Source of the DNA: Tritrichomonas foetus
Taxonomy: Eukaryota > Parabasalia > Tritrichomonadida > Tritrichomonadidae
Length of the DNA: 59,563 nt
Reading direction: 5' to 3'
Assembly (NCBI GenBank): GCA_001839685.1
Contig: MLAK01000818.1
Location: 1 to 59,563 of the forward strand
Positions within the stretch are counted from its first letter, which is position 1, and every line of letters starts with the position of its first letter. The translations under genes were made by a program, and so were the position numbers. Shown one piece after another: positions 1-8,343 of the stretch. The notes below the pieces were generated by a model. It had not been told where the DNA came from. It did not search any database and saw only the letters and a list, made by a program, of their open reading frames with translations.

Positions 1-753
1 TCAAATAAATTCTATAAATACATTCAAATAAAATTAGGAAATACATTCAAATATTTGAATAGGATCATAAAAGTTCAGCCCTATCCAAAACTGTTACTTG
101 TAATACAAAAAAAATAAAGCCAAATAAATAATGAAAAAGTGGAATAGATAGATACTTGAATTTCAAAGAATTGTGTTTAGTTATTCATTTTCTCGTTTAA
201 GATTTTGAAATGTCCCAATTTTTGTGTACTATCAGAAAGTTCGAAAAAATTCTTATATATGAAAACTATGTAAATCGTCCTATAATAAGATATTTACTCA
301 TTTTATCCTGTAAAAGGAATATAGTATGAGATATTTTTTGAATAGAATGGATTAAACATTTCAATGATTGATACAAAAATCAAATTCAATTTTTTGTTAA
401 AATCTTAACAAAAACATTTTAAATGGATGTAAATATCACAATTTAGAAAACTGTAACAAAATACGATATCATATTATCGTGCCTATATGAGATTGCTGAT
501 ATCATAATCCAAAATTGTTGTGATTTCAATAAGATTTTTTTTCAGAAAAAAAATAAAATTATTTCAAAGGTAATTGAATCAATGTTCTCTCAACAGAATT
601 AATCTACATTCACAAATCCTTAATTGAAAAGTAGAAATAACCGAATTCAATGCCTATAAATAAAAATGTTAACCTAATATTTTTGAAATCTGTAATCATT
701 TGAATTGAATACTCAAAAATTTGAGAAAAAGATTTCTTCAAAAAAAAATTCGA
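1..753. other. AT-rich gene-free flank
   Basis: No credible reading frame, RNA gene or repeat was recognised here. The composition is that of the other gaps in the window. The last 30 bases form the leader of the next gene and include TCA-containing initiator-like sequence about 15 bases before its ATG. Confidence 0.5.
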
Positions 754-1380
754 ATGCAGCAATTCGATTCTCAACAAAACACTAATTTTGCTAGCAACAC
801 TCTTCGGACACCTGAACACAAAAAGAAACGATTCCACATTACAAGACAAGTGAAATGTCACACGCTTGATTCAAAAGATGTCCAAAAGTTAAATTCACCA
901 ACCGCCTTGCTTCCTTCTATTCCATCTCTCTCACCAGACGATGGACAGCTGAGTTCAGTAAAGAGCAAACACTCCAAATTCGTCATTTCTGTCTCACATC
1001 ATAATCCGTCAAATCAAGATTCACCTATTGCAAACCTTTCAGACGATCCGGCTCTTTCAGAAGTTATTGCAAGTAACATGGAAACAATGAGCAAGTCAAA
1101 TGGTGCAATCACCAGCTTTAGTAATGCCTCTAAATTATTTTCCGCTGTAAATAATATTAATATTAACGCCCGAGAGAGAAAAAAATTCACAATTACTCGA
1201 ATTTCGCATAACAGCTATGAGCCAAATACAAATACAAGCGATGTTGCGCCAACTACAGTCAGCCTCTCCGCCATAAATGGAATGAAAGATATTAATGATA
1301 GCAAAGATCTCCTCGTTTTAGATGATGGTGGTATAAAATCTAATAATGATGACTTTGATCCTTTAATCGATATCTTTTGA
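754..1380 (+). CDS. hypothetical low-complexity protein
   Basis: 208-residue protein, not recognised. The ATG at 754 is preferred over an upstream in-frame TTG at 721 because a TCA-type initiator (TTCTTCAAAA) lies just before it. The protein is rich in Ser, Asn and Asp and looks disordered. Two short basic-hydrophobic motifs resemble each other: KKKRFHITR at about residues 23-31 and RERKKFTITR at about 140-149; a third stretch, SKFVISVS, lies between. These could be docking motifs for a partner protein, but the partner is unknown. The C-terminus is acidic (DDFDPLIDIF). No membrane segment, signal peptide or folded domain is visible. The open frame and ordinary codon use make it a likely real gene. 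Confidence 0.6.
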   Translation: MQQFDSQQNTNFASNTLRTPEHKKKRFHITRQVKCHTLDSKDVQKLNSPTALLPSIPSLSPDDGQLSSVKSKHSKFVISVSHHNPSNQDSPIANLSDDPALSEVIASNMETMSKSNGAITSFSNASKLFSAVNNININARERKKFTITRISHNSYEPNTNTSDVAPTTVSLSAINGMKDINDSKDLLVLDDGGIKSNNDDFDPLIDIF

Positions 1381-1740
1381 ATCAGAGTCGATCCTTTATA
1401 GAAAATATATTTATTGTTTTGTCAATTTTTATTGTAATTTTAGTATCTTTTGGATGCTCAAAATTACGATAATTAAAAAAAATAGTTGCATTGTGTGATG
1501 ATATCTGTTTGATGTTTTGTCTTATCTAAACATTTTGTTAGTTAAATAGCTGATAATCCTTTTTATTTTTGAGTTTGTTTTGATTTACACATCAAAAAAT
1601 CATCATGTCAGGATTCCGTCATTCAAAAATATTGTGAGTTTTTGAAAGACAGAACAAAATATTTGAAATAAATTCACTCAAACTTATATTATCGTTTTCA
1701 CTTGCTATTTGTCCAGAGTTTCCGAGAGGCATTTCTAAAA
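1381..1740. other. intergenic region with initiator for PPAT-like gene
   Basis: 360 bases separate two same-strand genes. The only recognisable element is TCACTT at 1698-1703, matching the trichomonad initiator consensus TCA-Y-W, which would give a leader of roughly 40 bases to the ATG at 1741. Confidence 0.4.
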
Positions 1741-2466
1741 ATGTTTGAAGCTATTGCAGTCTCCACAACAGAAATTGCATTTAATAAAGATGCTCTTACG
1801 CAAAGCCTCATCGATTTAAAAGGTCACACCGATATTTTTTTGTTAACACCAGATATTTATAACCCTCTAATTATTCCGTTTATCGCATGGGTTTATACAT
1901 ACTGCCTCCATAAATTCCCCAAAGTTGACGTCACGATTTGCTACAAAACCGAAGATGTTCAGATATTAGAGAATTTCACTAAGATTACACTTGATCCGTT
2001 TGAAGCGTCGCCTGTTGAAATTGTATGTTTTGGTGGAAGTTTTGATCGAATGCACTACGGACATAAGCTACTCATCACAACTGGAGTATTACTCTGCAAA
2101 AAATATTTAATCATCGGGGTGAGTCGAAATATTGGGAAAAAAGCACATCACGAGATGATTCAACCATTTCATGATCGAGTTTCAACTTGCATGAATCTCG
2201 TATATAAATTGAACCAGGATTTGATTGTTCGCACAGAAGTCATAGACGATGTAGCGGGGCCAACAGGATATCTGCCTGATATCGACTTGCTCGTGCTTTC
2301 ACAGGAAACAATAAAAGGCGGAGATGCTGTAAACCAAATCAGAGAAGGAAAAGGCTTGAAACCCCTCCACTACGTCGCAGTGCCCCTTGTGAAGATGGTC
2401 ACAGGAGAGAGGCTATCGTCGTCATATTTAAGGGAATTAGAATTATCCCAGGATCATCACGAATGA
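1741..2466 (+). CDS. phosphopantetheine adenylyltransferase-like protein
   Basis: 241-residue nucleotidyltransferase-fold protein. Residues about 98-108 read GGSFDRMHYGH, the phosphate-binding loop plus the HxGH signature of the cytidylyltransferase-like superfamily; RLSSSYLRE near residues 224-232 matches the C-terminal SSSxLR element. This arrangement fits the eukaryotic type of phosphopantetheine adenylyltransferase (the PPAT half of CoA synthase, yeast Cab4), which transfers AMP to 4'-phosphopantetheine in the fourth step of CoA synthesis. The first ~90 residues are a divergent N-terminal region also seen in that family. No dephospho-CoA kinase domain follows, so a second gene elsewhere would be needed for the last step. 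The ATG at 1741 was chosen over a TTG at 1702. A neighbouring function such as another cytidylyltransferase is possible but less likely. Confidence 0.8.
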   Translation: MFEAIAVSTTEIAFNKDALTQSLIDLKGHTDIFLLTPDIYNPLIIPFIAWVYTYCLHKFPKVDVTICYKTEDVQILENFTKITLDPFEASPVEIVCFGGSFDRMHYGHKLLITTGVLLCKKYLIIGVSRNIGKKAHHEMIQPFHDRVSTCMNLVYKLNQDLIVRTEVIDDVAGPTGYLPDIDLLVLSQETIKGGDAVNQIREGKGLKPLHYVAVPLVKMVTGERLSSSYLRELELSQDHHE

Positions 2467-2529
2467 GAAAAATGAGAATGAAAAATGCAAAGACTCTTGT
2501 TTAAAAATAGCAAAATGAAAATTTTTACC

Positions 2530-2612
2530 AATTTTTGGATTTTTCTTTTTATTCTTTTGTTTACTTTGTTTCTTTTGTTTCCTTTGTCTCTTTTGTTTCT
2601 TTTGTTTCTTTT

Positions 2613-2670
<58 letters not shown>

Positions 2671-2720
2671 TTTCCTTTGTTTCCTTTGTTTCTTTTGCTT
2701 CCTTTGTTTCTTTTAGGTCT
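2530..2720. repeat. 56-T homopolymer flanked by TTTGTTTC repeats
   Basis: An uninterrupted run of 56 T occupies 2614-2669. On both sides are imperfect tandem copies of 5-9 base units such as TTTGTTTC and CTTTGTTTC. The tract begins about 60 bases after the stop of the PPAT-like gene. It opens artificial Phe-rich and Lys-rich reading frames on both strands, which are not genes. Exact length in the assembly is unreliable. Confidence 0.95.
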
Positions 2721-3121
2721 TGGGTTTTTGCCTTCTTGAATATAGAAGATAAGTCTCAATGTTGTACACAGATTTCACGTGTTTTTTACTAAACAATATC
2801 AAATTTTCCTGGGTAAATATCATCATATCTTTTCAATCATTGATCAACGAGTATGCTCATATGAGTATTATCATATTATTTGTATGAAACCAAAATATGG
2901 TGAAATTTTTTTCATATGATATATACAATTGATTCAGAAAGATTAGGTGTGAATCATTTTCGATATTTACAATTCTAAAGCTTTGTTGCTATTTTAGTTA
3001 ACTTTCCTTTGAAATCACAATTCATTCATCTGTTCAAAAGAATAAAAAAGACATAAAAAAAGTACAAAAAATTCCAAACGAGTATGCTTTTTAATTAAAA
3101 AAATATCTTACAACTATTTTA
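2721..3121. other. AT-rich intergenic region
   Basis: Convergent 3' flanks of the PPAT-like gene and the minus-strand gene that follows. Nothing else recognised. Confidence 0.5.
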
Positions 3122-3769
3122 TTACTTTGGTGGCTTGGATTCGCATTTCAATAGGTACCAGTTGTTGAAAACAGCATTCATCAAGCCCTTCATCTGATCA
3201 ACTGATGTACATCTTTGGTCGTTTCCTTCTGGCGATTGTTTTGTTACAAATTTAAATGTAGCAGGCTTGGATGGAATTCCAATTGGTGTTAAACTGACAA
3301 TTTCGTTGTACAACGTATTGTCAGATGCTTGAGAACCTTTTCCAACAGAAACTTTATCGGGTTGGACACTCCAAGTGAAATTCGATTTGAAAATAGAAAT
3401 ACCTGTTGGTTTAACTTCTGCCTGGAAGGAAATTTTCTCTTTCTTTGCAGCAACTTGTTCTTTCCACTTTTTGATTGCAGCCGACGTCATTTTATAAAAA
3501 TCTAAAATATCAAAAGGATCATACGTGAAAACATAGAAATGTGCGCTTGTCATATTATCTGTCCCAGTGAATTCAAGTACGTCTGGACGGTCGGAGAAAT
3601 CTTTTGTTGCGGCAACTTTGAGAACACCGAGATGGAATGATGTGAAAGGCTCTTTTGCGTATTCTGCGGAGATATCAAGGAATGGCTCATGAATTTCAAC
3701 CCAATAAGGCTTGAAATCAGACTTCTGAGCCTTTCCACCAGTACTTGGAAAATAAATATTGAGAAACAT
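3122..3769 (-). CDS. hypothetical protein
   Basis: 215-residue protein of unknown function. The ATG at 3769 is chosen because a TCATA initiator lies only a few bases upstream (complement of 3775-3779); a longer TTG-started frame to 3811 adds nothing convincing. The sequence has balanced composition and looks globular, with alternating beta-like segments such as HFYVFTYDPFDILDF followed by an amphipathic helix (KKWKEQVAAKKEKISF) around residues 112-130 and a C-terminal helix before WYLLKCE. No catalytic motif, membrane segment or signal peptide is visible. The N-terminal ~15 residues (MFLNIYFPSTGGKAQ) are unlike the rest, so a missed short first exon cannot be excluded, although no GTATGT donor is seen just upstream. 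Confidence 0.65.
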   Translation of the reverse strand: MFLNIYFPSTGGKAQKSDFKPYWVEIHEPFLDISAEYAKEPFTSFHLGVLKVAATKDFSDRPDVLEFTGTDNMTSAHFYVFTYDPFDILDFYKMTSAAIKKWKEQVAAKKEKISFQAEVKPTGISIFKSNFTWSVQPDKVSVGKGSQASDNTLYNEIVSLTPIGIPSKPATFKFVTKQSPEGNDQRCTSVDQMKGLMNAVFNNWYLLKCESKPPK

Positions 3770-3774
3770 AAATT

Positions 3775-3779
3775 TTATG
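3775..3779 (-). promoter_or_regulatory. initiator element TCATA
   Basis: On the minus strand TCATA lies about 5 bases before the ATG at 3769, fitting the trichomonad initiator and its very short leaders. It supports that start. Confidence 0.4.
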
Positions 3780-4062
3780 AGAATAGTGGTTTTTATCAAA
3801 AAGTTATACAATTAGTTTTCAAAAGTTTCATTAATACTATTCAAAATTTCCCAAGATGAGGATTTTTGCATCACGTAGACATATCCAGTATACTAATCTT
3901 AAAAATTTACTCAAGTCGAGTAACTCAACATAATACATTTTCCTTCTTTATTTGGTCTTTTCTTTAGAATTTCTAGGCCATATAAACACGGAAAAAGTAA
4001 GAAAAAGAACCGTTGTTTTAACCATAATTTAACCATATCGATAATTCACATCTAAAAAAAAA

Positions 4063-4077
4063 TCATTTCCCTCAACA
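4063..4077 (+). promoter_or_regulatory. initiator-like TCATT/TCAAC before a TTG
   Basis: TCATTTCCCTCAACA immediately precedes TTG at 4078. It closely parallels TCATTCTTCAACA immediately before the ATG of the alpha-tubulin gene at 55351. This places transcription start just before the TTG and is the main argument that translation begins there. Confidence 0.5.
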
Positions 4078-5652
4078 TTGAGCAGTATATCCAATCCACC
4101 AAGAAAAGGCTTCTATCGGCGTCGTCGTGTACCGAAGGCCGCCTACTTTTTCCATAGCTACATCGCGAACTTTAAGCATCAGCGTTCAAGGGTAACCAGC
4201 CAGATGAGGCCAATTTCCTCATCAGCTTTCGTTGCAGGCAATTTCATGTTTGTCTATAAGAGCACCAGCCAGTTACAAAGTATTCCGGAACCCATTCAAA
4301 ATCCTTTAAATACTGATAATCCAGAAAATAATCCCAAAACAATGTTAGCAGATGATTCGCTTAATGAATTAAATGATGTTTTGTATTCGCATTCTATGCA
4401 TCCAAATTCAGGAGCTGAGTTTCCTCTCCTTTTCTCTGTTATTTCTCACCAGCCGGAAGATTATGTTTGCCCGATTTGTCTATTCAAGCCCGTCGCTCCC
4501 AGAATTACGCACTGCGGGCATATTTTCTGCGCTGACTGCATAACGGAACACATGTCGATGTGTGAGGAGCCGCTTTGTCCAATTTGTTATAAGAAGTTGA
4601 TGGGTCATCCTTTGATTCGAACTGATTTAAGATTATATCCATCAATCACATCAAGTGGAAGTCACTTTCTCTTTCAAAAAGTTATCCGCAATCACAACAA
4701 TTGTGTTTGTTTTCGGTCGGACGATCAAAATACTATCAATTTACCCACAGCTTCTAGTCCATCAGCTCCTTTTTGCCACTTCCTTCTTGCAGATAACCAA
4801 TATATATCAAAATTAGTAGAAACAGAGAAGAAAGATCTTCTTGACCAACTTCGAATATTCCACGAAGAATATAATGATGAACTTAAATCAAGTTTTATTC
4901 AAGAAATTCTTGACCAAGTATCATCAGAAACAATTCCAGATCTTCATGGACTATCTTTTGTACTCGAAGAATTCAAAGAAAATGATTTATTCAGATTCTA
5001 TCAAGATTCATGCGGCCGTTTAATTTATTTGGATCCATTAACTATTAAAATGCTTGTGATGCAGTTTGGATCTATTGCTAACGCTCCAGACACTCTTGAA
5101 GTTGACTCACTTAAAATTTCCACTTTTTCAGTCGATCAACATTTCAGAGACCGCCATCGTTCACTTGGCCATCTTCCAGCTGGTGCTGATGTTTCTTTAG
5201 TTCTGGCAGACCTCTCAAAAATTGTCTCTGAAGAAGTTCTTTCTGCATTCGCCAAACAAATCGAAAAAAGAGTTAAAATTGAAGAAGATGAAGAACTACC
5301 TGAAGAAGAAACTGAAATTCTCACTGAAGCAGATTTCCCTTCGATATTCCAAAACACTTCTTCTAATGCGACTACAACCACTACTATGAATTCACAAGGT
5401 GGTAATAGCAATCCTGCGCAAAGGCAGCATTCACAACCTGCTTCATCCAGCGCATGGGCCAAAATTAAAGTCGAAGAACCAAAAATGACTAAAAAACCGT
5501 CTTTGGATGAAGATTTTCCATCTTTTGGTTCAGCATTCACAAAGAAAAAGACAGCATGGGGAACACCTCAATCTCAACCACCTCCGCAACAACAACCCCA
5601 ACAAAGATCAGACTTTCCAAGCTTTGGCGACATGAACAGGAACAAAAAGTGA
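4078..5652 (+). CDS. RNF10-like RING finger protein, apparent UUG start
   Basis: 524 codons from the TTG at 4078, or 482 from the first ATG at 4204. A C3HC4 RING lies at residues about 131-170 (CPICLF, HCGHIFCADC, CPICYKK), spaced as in E3 ubiquitin ligases. Before it, a basic stretch, HSYIANFKH and FVAGNFMFVYK match the order of the conserved N-terminal block of RNF10/Mag2-type proteins, and part of this block lies upstream of the first ATG. The C-terminal third is acidic, then Ser/Gln/Pro-rich, with repeated short motifs DFPSIF, DFPSFG and DFPSFG near residues 417-517. RNF10 family members act in ubiquitination of stalled 40S ribosomes; that role here is inferred only. The in-frame stop at 4042 and lack of ATG before 4204 make the start unusual. 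Confidence 0.75.
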   Translation: MSSISNPPRKGFYRRRRVPKAAYFFHSYIANFKHQRSRVTSQMRPISSSAFVAGNFMFVYKSTSQLQSIPEPIQNPLNTDNPENNPKTMLADDSLNELNDVLYSHSMHPNSGAEFPLLFSVISHQPEDYVCPICLFKPVAPRITHCGHIFCADCITEHMSMCEEPLCPICYKKLMGHPLIRTDLRLYPSITSSGSHFLFQKVIRNHNNCVCFRSDDQNTINLPTASSPSAPFCHFLLADNQYISKLVETEKKDLLDQLRIFHEEYNDELKSSFIQEILDQVSSETIPDLHGLSFVLEEFKENDLFRFYQDSCGRLIYLDPLTIKMLVMQFGSIANAPDTLEVDSLKISTFSVDQHFRDRHRSLGHLPAGADVSLVLADLSKIVSEEVLSAFAKQIEKRVKIEEDEELPEEETEILTEADFPSIFQNTSSNATTTTTMNSQGGNSNPAQRQHSQPASSSAWAKIKVEEPKMTKKPSLDEDFPSFGSAFTKKKTAWGTPQSQPPPQQQPQQRSDFPSFGDMNRNKK

Positions 5653-5881
5653 AAGAAGCAAAATATCTTAAAATATATTTATTGTCATTTTGCTGTAAAT
5701 ATAAATACTATAATTTTTTCTTCTTTTTTTCATGTTTATTAATGTTTTCTTAATTTTATTCAGAAACAGATTCTGTTTCTGGAGTTACTCTAGAGAGAAG
5801 AAGATGATATGAAAGTGAAAAACAGTTTTTAATTCTGCCACTCAACTTTTTGTGAACAACAATATCCGAATTGTTTATTTT

Positions 5882-7126
5882 ATGATGGATTTAAATGCAG
5901 TTCCAGGTTTCCTCGAACTGAAGAATCACATCGAAACTATGGCAGAAATTCAAGAAATCCTTATGGATATCATAGATAGTGAAGAAGAAGATTCTTTTGG
6001 AACAATCTCTCTTTTATTTTCATATTTTGATAAAATTGACATAAAAACTGATTTTATGATTTATGAATCTACTCTAAATCTATTATTGCATGCTTCTTCT
6101 ATAAGACCAGCAAATCCATTTGTCTGCCCGAAATTACAAAAAATATTAACTTTTTTAATTGAAAATCATGAAATGAGAACTGTTTTTCCACCAATGACCA
6201 TTTTTTCTATTTTTCAAAGAAATATGCCACTTCTATTATGTCTTTATAAGCAGAAAGTAATTGACATTTCACACATTATTAATGATGTTAAAGTGCATTG
6301 TAATTTACTAACTTTTATTTACTTTTTTCCTGAGATTGACAAAGCTGATCACCTTTTCTTTTTAGAATGTGTTCAAATGTTTTTTTCTGGTAGATATGAT
6401 ACATTTGGATTGCAATATGACCAAAAAAGTGATAATTATTTGTTAATAATTCAATCAAATGATTATTTGTCTCATGATATAGCCAAAATCATTCAAAATG
6501 ATGATATTGATTCATTTGTACAGTTTATTTCTGAAATAGAACATTCCCAGAGAGAAGAATTTGATTTAAATATTAATATAAAACCATCTATTTTCGATAC
6601 TAATGAAGATATTGTCAATGTTGGAAATGGTGTTAGCCTTTTAGAATATTCGATGATTTTTGGATCTAGTAAAATTTTTAGGTATTTATGGCTCCAAAAT
6701 GTACAGTACACTCGAAAATCATTGAAAAATTGTGTTATTGGAGGAAATTATGATATAATTCATATTTTAGAAGAAGAATCTAATATTAAATTTAATGAAG
6801 AATGTCTTTACACTGCAATTAAATATTACAAACAAGATATTAAGACATATTTTATCAATACATTAAATTTAGATTTCAATGTGTCCAAAGAAAATTTAGT
6901 CAAGCAATATTTATCTTCGCTTGATTTTGTTAATCTTAACCAAATGATGAATTCAGAAGATGCAGATGAATATATTGAGAATTCACAAATAATAGTAAGA
7001 TCGATTATTTTGTCATTTATGAACTATAAATTGTTTCTATTTTATTATTTCGCATTACAACAGTCAAATGTTATATTAACTTCAACAGATCTAGTAATTC
7101 ATTATCATTTATCATTACAATTATAG
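5882..7126 (+). CDS. ankyrin-repeat protein, N-terminal open part
   Basis: 414 residues from the ATG at 5882 (a TTG at 5852 is ignored; TCAAC lies upstream). The acidic helical N-terminus (about residues 1-235) and the region around GVSLLEYSMIFGSSKIFRYL are typical of the large trichomonad ankyrin family with a DUF3447-like segment. Ankyrin character becomes clear from about residue 245. The frame stops at TAG 7124-7126, but ankyrin repeats continue immediately downstream to 8179, so this is probably exon 1 of a longer gene, or the intact part of a decaying one. If the first downstream insert is an intron, the exon ends at 7093, with GTAATT as donor and the stop lying inside the intron. These proteins are thought to be protein-binding scaffolds; no specific partner can be named. 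Confidence 0.7.
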   Translation: MMDLNAVPGFLELKNHIETMAEIQEILMDIIDSEEEDSFGTISLLFSYFDKIDIKTDFMIYESTLNLLLHASSIRPANPFVCPKLQKILTFLIENHEMRTVFPPMTIFSIFQRNMPLLLCLYKQKVIDISHIINDVKVHCNLLTFIYFFPEIDKADHLFFLECVQMFFSGRYDTFGLQYDQKSDNYLLIIQSNDYLSHDIAKIIQNDDIDSFVQFISEIEHSQREEFDLNINIKPSIFDTNEDIVNVGNGVSLLEYSMIFGSSKIFRYLWLQNVQYTRKSLKNCVIGGNYDIIHILEEESNIKFNEECLYTAIKYYKQDIKTYFINTLNLDFNVSKENLVKQYLSSLDFVNLNQMMNSEDADEYIENSQIIVRSIILSFMNYKLFLFYYFALQQSNVILTSTDLVIHYHLSLQL

Positions 7127-8179
7127 TTTATATGGAATTCTTGTATTATTTATTTAACACCAATTTCCGTTGCATGTAAAAATGGTTATATTGAATTAGT
7201 TAAGTTATTAATTAAACATCCACAGTTAAATATTAATTATAATAGAATTTCCTCAATGATTCAATATTTTTCAATTTAATTCAAATCATATCTTTTAATA
7301 TTTATATTATACTGCACTTTATTATGCATGTGAGAATAGTTATGATGAAATTGTTAAACTATTATTGGATATTCCTGGAATAGATGTAAATAAACAGATG
7401 AATGTTCACAATCTACATTTATGATACTTAAAAATTTATAAATGGAATTCTTTCATAATATAACAAACACCTCTGTATATTGCATGTAAAAACGGTTTTT
7501 CAAAGATAGTTAAACTACTTTTGAAATATCCATCTATTGATATCAATGCCACAAATAGAGTTTATGATACCAAAATTCAAAATTTCCCCAAACATATACA
7601 CAAAATTTTTCAGATCATTAATTTTATTCCACTTCATGGAGCCTGCGAGAATTATCAATATAAAGTAGTAAAATGTCTTTTAAAATATCCTTCAATCGAT
7701 GTTAATTCATATGATCTAGTTTAATTTCTTATTTATAGTTTTCACCTTTATAAAAATGGAATTATCAATATTAATTACCAGGCACCAATACATATAGCTA
7801 CTAAATCTTATGATATTATGTGTTTATTACTATCTCATCCTAATATTGATGTAAATGCTCAAACTACTGTTGTTGTGATTTTTCAAAATTATCATTTGTT
7901 ATTCATCAGAAATAACTAATTGCAATTCATTTAACTCCACTACATTTAGCAGTATTAGGAGGAAAATATAAAATAGTTAAATTGCTTCTAAATCAAAAAA
8001 ATATTCAGCTAAATCTGAAAACTAAAGTCATCTCAACAATTTAGAGTTTTTTTATAATAATATGAAATATTATGATAATCACTTAACAAACACCTCTTGA
8101 TTTAGCCATGGACCTTCCAAATCAACCTATAATTGATCTATTGAAACAAGAAAATCCACAATTAACTGTCATTCCCTAA
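7127..8179 (+). repeat. seven ankyrin repeats, 156-nt period, with inserts
   Basis: Seven ankyrin units start (TPLH-equivalent codon) at 7157, 7311, 7467, 7626, 7782, 7934 and 8090, a spacing of 152-159 nt. Examples are TPLYIACKNGFSKIVKLLL and TPLHLAVLGGKYKIVKLLL; the last ends at the stop TAA 8177-8179. Between units lie inserts of 63, 64, 63, 66, 63, 65 and 63 nt at 7094-7156, 7247-7310, 7404-7466, 7560-7625, 7719-7781, 7869-7933 and 8027-8089. Each begins exactly four codons after the position of the conserved Asn in the DVN motif, in phase 0; six of seven begin with GT, the second with AT. Several contain in-frame stops, and only some have an AG near a usable acceptor. They may be one intron per repeat or decayed coding linkers. 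Confidence 0.8.
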
Positions 8180-8343
8180 AATGTGATTCCTTAAAAAGTT
8201 ATTTAATAAATAGCAATCAATATTGATGTGATAAATCAATTTTTATATAGTATTTACAGCTTAAATTTAACACTCATAATCATAATCAAATATGTATATA
8301 TCAAACATTTTTATTTACAAACAAGAAAAAAACAAAACGAATT
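8180..8343. other. AT-rich convergent gap
   Basis: Short 3' flank shared by the ankyrin array and the kinase on the other strand. Nothing recognised. Confidence 0.5.

Noticed and set aside
1702..1740. N-terminal extension of the PPAT-like protein from TTG
   Set aside because: The ATG at 1741 gives a normal start, and the extension shows no family similarity; TCACTT at 1698 would place transcription start too close to the TTG.
2457..2792. Lys-rich and Phe-rich ORFs on both strands
   Set aside because: They are translations of the 56-T tract and its TTTGTTTC flanks, with no other protein character.
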